Shown piece by piece: positions 6,184-9,061 of a DNA stretch of 9,061 nt; position 1 is the first letter of the stretch; each line of letters begins with the position of its first letter. The translations under genes were made by a program, and so were the position numbers. Where the stretch lies: positions 1 through 9,061 of the forward strand of contig JALRGB010000776.1 of NCBI GenBank assembly GCA_023253575.1. Reading direction: 5' to 3'. The notes beneath the pieces are model-generated. The model saw only the letters and a program-made list of their open reading frames with translations, was not told the DNA's origin and made no database searches. This DNA is from Verrucomicrobiales bacterium (GTDB lineage Bacteria > Verrucomicrobiota > Verrucomicrobiia > Verrucomicrobiales > V1-33).

Positions 6184-7452
6184 ATGCGCATTGATCTTAT
6201 TAATACTGGGACTGAGTTGTTGCTTGGTCAGACATTAAACACGCATGCTCACTGGCTTGGGGGCGAGTTTTTCCAGCTTGGACTGCGTATTCAGCGGCAG
6301 GTGTGCATTCCGGACGGCGATGAAATTCGACTGGCCTTATTGGAGTCTATTCCTCGGAGCGACGTGATTGTGGTGACGGGCGGGCTGGGGCCGACGAGTG
6401 ATGACATCACGCGTGAGATTACGGCTGAATTATTGGGGCTGCCCTTGGAGCAGGACAGTTTGGTGTTGGAGCATATTCGGGCGTATCTGGCTCGGCGGCA
6501 TCGTGAATTGAATGCCAATTCTTATCGTCAGGCGCAGGTTCCGTGCGGCGCTCGGGTGCTGGCCAACCGGTTTGGCACGGCGCCGGGCCTGTATTTCCCT
6601 CCGCAGTCTGGGGTGATGGCTGGGGTGGGGCAGACACCACATATTTTCCTGCTGCCTGGCCCGCCGCGCGAATTGAAGCCGATGTGGACGGACGAAGTCT
6701 TACCCATTTTGCGTGGGTTGTTGACGGTTGAGCCCCCGGGATTGCGCAATTTTAAGCGTTTCGGCGTGGGGGAGGCGCAGGTGGCGGAGACGCTGGAGGA
6801 GCCGTTGCGGGCGACGGGCATTATGGAGCTGGGTTATTGTGCGCGGCCGGGCGAGGTGATGGTGCGCGTTATCGGCTCGGCGGCGGCTTTGGATGCGTGC
6901 GGGGTATTGGTGCGAGCGGCTTTTGGCGACCGTTTGTTTTCTGATACGGACGAGTTGATGGAGCAGGTGGTGGTGCGGTTATTGCGTCAAGCTGGCCGCA
7001 CGGTGGCGACGGCTGAGAGTTGCACGGGCGGGTTGATGGCGAATCGTTTGACCAATGTGGCTGGCGCTTCTGAGGTGTTTGGCTGGGGATTTGTGACGTA
7101 TGCCAACCAGGCCAAGGAGCGGCTGCTGGGGGTGAAGGCGTCGGATTTGGCTGACCATGGTGCGGTCAGTGAGCCGGTGGTGCGGGCCATGGCGGAAGGG
7201 GCCTTGGGTGCCAGCGGTGCGGATTATGCATTGGCGGTGACCGGTGTGGCTGGGCCGGGCGGGGGCACGGCGGAGAAGCCGGTGGGCACGGTGTGGATTG
7301 CCCTTGCGGTGCGCGGTCGGGTGGCGGGTGAGCCGGTGACGACCACGGTGTTGCGCGAACATTTTCCGTTTGAGCGCGAAATGTTCAAGGCCATGACATC
7401 GCAGACAGCGCTGGACATGCTGCGGCGCCGATTGGGGCAAGAGCAGGCGTGA
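6184..7452 (+). CDS. cinA: CinA: molybdopterin-binding-like domain plus NMN amidohydrolase
   Basis: This is the 422-residue, two-domain form of CinA (competence/damage-inducible protein A). The N-terminal MoCF/COG1058 domain (about 2-170) starts with the family motif NTGTELLLGQTLNTHAHWL. It carries VVTGGLGPTSDDIT (63-76) and LLPGPPREL (156-164); in relatives this domain has ADP-ribose pyrophosphatase activity. The C-terminal PncC-type domain (about 258-418) has TAESCTGGL (276-284) with the expected nucleophile Ser279, GFVTYANQAK (302-311) and VTGVAGPGGGTAEKPVGTVW (from 352). It converts nicotinamide mononucleotide to nicotinate mononucleotide in pyridine-nucleotide recycling. Both domains look intact. 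The start is fixed by the conserved N-terminus. The bases just before it are a T-run (6177-6182) with no Shine-Dalgarno site, so initiation is likely of the unstructured, A/U-rich kind. The 106-base gap to rsfS, with its hairpin, leaves co-transcription open. Confidence 0.96.
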   Translation: MRIDLINTGTELLLGQTLNTHAHWLGGEFFQLGLRIQRQVCIPDGDEIRLALLESIPRSDVIVVTGGLGPTSDDITREITAELLGLPLEQDSLVLEHIRAYLARRHRELNANSYRQAQVPCGARVLANRFGTAPGLYFPPQSGVMAGVGQTPHIFLLPGPPRELKPMWTDEVLPILRGLLTVEPPGLRNFKRFGVGEAQVAETLEEPLRATGIMELGYCARPGEVMVRVIGSAAALDACGVLVRAAFGDRLFSDTDELMEQVVVRLLRQAGRTVATAESCTGGLMANRLTNVAGASEVFGWGFVTYANQAKERLLGVKASDLADHGAVSEPVVRAMAEGALGASGADYALAVTGVAGPGGGTAEKPVGTVWIALAVRGRVAGEPVTTTVLREHFPFEREMFKAMTSQTALDMLRRRLGQEQA

Positions 7453-7453
7453 G

Positions 7454-7466
7454 CCTCCGGGGGAGG
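7454..7466. repeat. Short GC hairpin between convergent cinA and avtA
   Basis: CCTCC and GGAGG form a perfect 5-base stem with a GGG loop in the 18-base gap between the two stop codons. Its position between convergent genes suggests a bidirectional stop signal, but there is no T-run on either side and the stem is short. It is listed because nothing else in the gap could serve. Confidence 0.2.
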
Positions 7467-7470
7467 GCCA

Positions 7471-8775
7471 TCAACCACCGCGGTGAAGACGGACGATAGC
7501 CGCCGCCTCGGTTGCAATCCGTTGCAATCCTTCGCGGACAACATCCGGGCGGCCCGAGAAATTGAGGCGCAAGCACTCACGCGCATGCGGCCAGTCGTCC
7601 GGCAAACCAAAGAAAAATGGCTCGCCAGGAACCACCAGCACACCGCGTTCCTTCAGTCGTTCATACAGCTCATGGCTCGAAACCGGCAGCCCGCGCAGCC
7701 ACAGCCAGTGGAAAAAAGCTCCTTCGCTGGCATGCACAGCGTAATCGAGACCGGCGGCGCCAAAGATTTCGTGAATCCAGCCGAGGGCCAACCTGCTTTT
7801 TTCTTCGTAAAATGGACGCAACACGGTGCGGCTCAAGGTGAGCAATTCGCCGCTGTCCAGCATCGGCTGGACCAGCCGTTGTCCGATGTTGGTATTGGCG
7901 AGTCCAGCGATCGCCGTCATGGCGGAGAGCGCTTTAATCACCGGGGGCGGGGCGATCACGGCTGCCGTCCGGGTTCCCGGCAGCCCGAGTTTGCTCAGGC
8001 TCAAGGTCAGAATGGTGGTCGGGGACCAGAAAGGGGTGGCTTCCGTGAAAATGACCCCGGGAAAGGGAGCCCCATACGCATTGTCAATAATCAAGGGTAC
8101 TCCGTGGGCGTCCGCCAGAGCGGCCAGTCGGTGGATTTCATCGTCGGTCAGCACGTTGCCCGTCGGATTGGTCGGGCGGGAGACAACCATCGCCGCGATG
8201 TCGCCACCGGCCAACGCCGCCGCCACCGCGGCAAAATCGACGCCATATTTGAATTCTCGGGAGGCTTCGCCCCGCGGCCATTCAATCGTCGGACGGCAGG
8301 CGATAAAACTTTCCGGTTCAAGTCCTTGGTCGGCATAACCAATGTATTCCGGACACAGCGGAAGCAGGATTTTGCGATGCTGGACCCGGCCCGCGACCAT
8401 GGTGCGGCCGGCCAGCAGGTTGAAGAGGAAGAAAAACGCTGTCTGCCCGCCCAGCGTAACCGCGATGTTTTCCGGGCCCACGTGCCAGCCGAGTTCCCGG
8501 CGCAGCATCGCAGCCAGTGAGGCAATGAAGACCGGATTTCCCTGCGGCGGGTCATAGTTGCCGAGCATGGCATCAAAGCTGGCTCCGTCCGCGAGCAGTT
8601 CGCTCATGCGTTCGCGCCAACGCGCCTGTAGGACCGGCACAGCTGCCGGATTGCCTCCGCCCAGCATCAACATGTCCGGCCGCTCAGTTAAGGCTCGGCC
8701 CAAATCATCCATCAACGAGACAATGCCGCTCTCAGCATTCATCCTCTGGCCAAGCATCGAAAAAGTCAGGTCCAT
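7471..8775 (-). CDS. avtA: Valine-pyruvate aminotransferase (AvtA)
   Basis: This cytosolic PLP enzyme (EC 2.6.1.66) transfers the amino group between valine and pyruvate, giving alanine and 2-ketoisovalerate. It belongs to the fold-type I, class I/II aminotransferases. The 434-residue product follows E. coli AvtA (417 residues) from the N-terminus (LTFSMLGQRM versus MTFSLFGDKF) through MLGGGNPA (36-43), NYDPPQG (73-79), PEYIGYADQGLE (142-153), SRPTNPTGNV (199-208), DNAYGAPFPG (231-240) and SLSKLGLPG (259-267). Lys262 is the expected PLP Schiff-base residue; Asn203, Asp231 and Tyr234 are the cofactor contacts usual in the fold, and Arg403 fits the substrate carboxylate Arg. This shared motif set points to AvtA rather than a generic aminotransferase. 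The ATG at 8775 fits the family start, but no Shine-Dalgarno site is seen. It is convergent with cinA and has its own upstream region. Its substrates tie it to the same branched-chain metabolism as leuC at the other end of the window. Confidence 0.93.
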   Translation of the reverse strand: MDLTFSMLGQRMNAESGIVSLMDDLGRALTERPDMLMLGGGNPAAVPVLQARWRERMSELLADGASFDAMLGNYDPPQGNPVFIASLAAMLRRELGWHVGPENIAVTLGGQTAFFFLFNLLAGRTMVAGRVQHRKILLPLCPEYIGYADQGLEPESFIACRPTIEWPRGEASREFKYGVDFAAVAAALAGGDIAAMVVSRPTNPTGNVLTDDEIHRLAALADAHGVPLIIDNAYGAPFPGVIFTEATPFWSPTTILTLSLSKLGLPGTRTAAVIAPPPVIKALSAMTAIAGLANTNIGQRLVQPMLDSGELLTLSRTVLRPFYEEKSRLALGWIHEIFGAAGLDYAVHASEGAFFHWLWLRGLPVSSHELYERLKERGVLVVPGEPFFFGLPDDWPHARECLRLNFSGRPDVVREGLQRIATEAAAIVRLHRGG

Positions 8776-8793
8776 CCGTGACCATAACCCGTG

Positions 8794-8825
8794 ATTATCG
8801 TTCGTCGACCAGCCGCCTTTATCAA
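8794..8825 (-). promoter_or_regulatory. Candidate promoter of avtA
   Basis: Read on the minus strand, TTGATA (8820-8825) is followed by GATAAT (8794-8799), five of six bases of a -10 consensus, about 18 bases before the avtA ATG. The 20-base spacer is longer than the optimal 17, so the hexamers may not both be used. The implied leader would be very short, about 10-12 bases. Confidence 0.35.
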
Positions 8826-8932
8826 CCGCCCCCCCGCCGTGGCCCCTGTCGCGCCCTCAGCCCGACCCTAAAAGTGGGTGTCTTTTTTCTTCACCGTCGC
8901 CGAGGGTTCTTGTCTGCTAGCTGGATTTTTTC

Positions 8933-9017
8933 TCACGCGGAGGCGCGGAGGGAGGAAGATTGGATTTTCTCCGCGAGCTCCGCGTCTCCGCGTGAACCGC
9001 GCCTCCGTCGCGCGGAG
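8933..9017. repeat. Long imperfect hairpin of CGCGGAG heptamers
   Basis: An 18-base arm at 8933-8950 (TCACGCGGAGGCGCGGAG) is the reverse complement of 8978-8995 with one mismatch, which is a G-U wobble as RNA; the loop is 27 bases. The unit CGCGGAG occurs six times: forward at 8936, 8944 and 9011, and as CTCCGCG at 8969, 8978 and 8986. TGGATTTT, at 8922 and 8961, introduces each half. The layout looks like a dispersed intergenic palindromic element (REP/MITE-like) rather than a terminator, as no T-run follows the right arm. No transposase gene or target-site duplication was identified. Confidence 0.7.
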
Positions 9018-9061
9018 AGGAATGCGGGACGTGGGAAAATCATCACTCTGGCTGCAACTCC

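Larger units (their letters stand above)
8776..9061. other. Non-coding region upstream of avtA, to the window edge
   Basis: No convincing gene lies here on either strand within the window. It contains the avtA promoter candidate, a short CCC-GGG stem followed by a T-rich tract on the plus strand (8866-8888), and the CGCGGAG repeat hairpin. The sequence after 9018 shows nothing recognisable. A divergent gene to the right may begin beyond the edge. Confidence 0.5.

Noticed and set aside
7511..7530. Tandem 10-base repeat GTTGCAATCC x2 inside the 3' end of avtA
   Set aside because: It encodes an ordinary GLQRIAT segment that aligns with the end of AvtA, and the reading frame is intact. It is most likely coincidence.
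7483..8520. Long open frame (345 codons) on the plus strand opposite avtA
   Set aside because: It is fully antisense to a clearly homologous avtA. Its product is rich in Arg, Gln and Gly with no recognisable domain, as expected for a shadow frame in GC-rich DNA.
8865..8888. Terminator-like stem with T-run on the plus strand (ACCC-N7-GGGT, then T-rich)
   Set aside because: The stem is only four pairs, and no plus-strand gene ends nearby; cinA ends 1.4 kb earlier. It is not called as a terminator.
1..9061. Search for a new defence, mobile or secondary-metabolite system
   Set aside because: All six genes are housekeeping or small-domain genes with chromosomal character. There is no integrase, transposase, toxin-antitoxin pair, repeat-spacer array or tRNA-bounded island in the window.

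Overview
This 9 kb window is chromosomal, housekeeping-type bacterial DNA of high GC content. It holds six protein-coding genes, no RNA genes, no CRISPR array and no recognisable mobile element. Five genes point rightwards: leuC, uvrA, a small cyclic-nucleotide-binding-fold gene, rsfS and cinA. One, avtA, points leftwards and ends 18 bases from cinA. The organism is not identified by any marker here. Three traits fit Verrucomicrobiota or a related PVC-group bacterium, held as a tentative inference: a histone-H1-like Lys/Ala tail on a housekeeping protein, almost no strong Shine-Dalgarno sites, and a UvrA with an unusual first zinc module.

Layout. Bases 1-141 are the leader of leuC, with a candidate extended -10 promoter. 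leuC (142-1572) is the large subunit of isopropylmalate isomerase; no leuD follows. The leuC-uvrA gap holds a weak terminator-like hairpin, three copies of CGGTTCT and a second candidate extended -10. uvrA (1756-4824) is complete, with both ATPase modules intact but with two of the usual Cys pairs replaced and a Gly-rich insert. A 160-residue lone cNMP-binding-fold protein (4932-5414) follows, then RsfS with a 69-residue basic extension (5505-6077), then full-length two-domain CinA (6184-7452). On the opposite strand avtA (7471-8775) encodes valine-pyruvate aminotransferase. The last 286 bases are non-coding and hold a striking repeat hairpin built from the heptamer CGCGGAG.

How the genes fit together. 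leuC and avtA both serve branched-chain amino acid metabolism but are not in one operon. uvrA (nucleotide excision repair), the cNMP-fold gene, rsfS (ribosome silencing in starvation) and cinA (NMN deamidation and pyridine-nucleotide housekeeping) are co-directional, separated by gaps of about 90-110 bases. They may be partly co-transcribed, but the gaps are large enough for separate promoters. I see no new multi-gene system. The most interesting points are protein-level oddities in RsfS, UvrA and the cNMP-fold protein, and two repeat structures in non-coding DNA.
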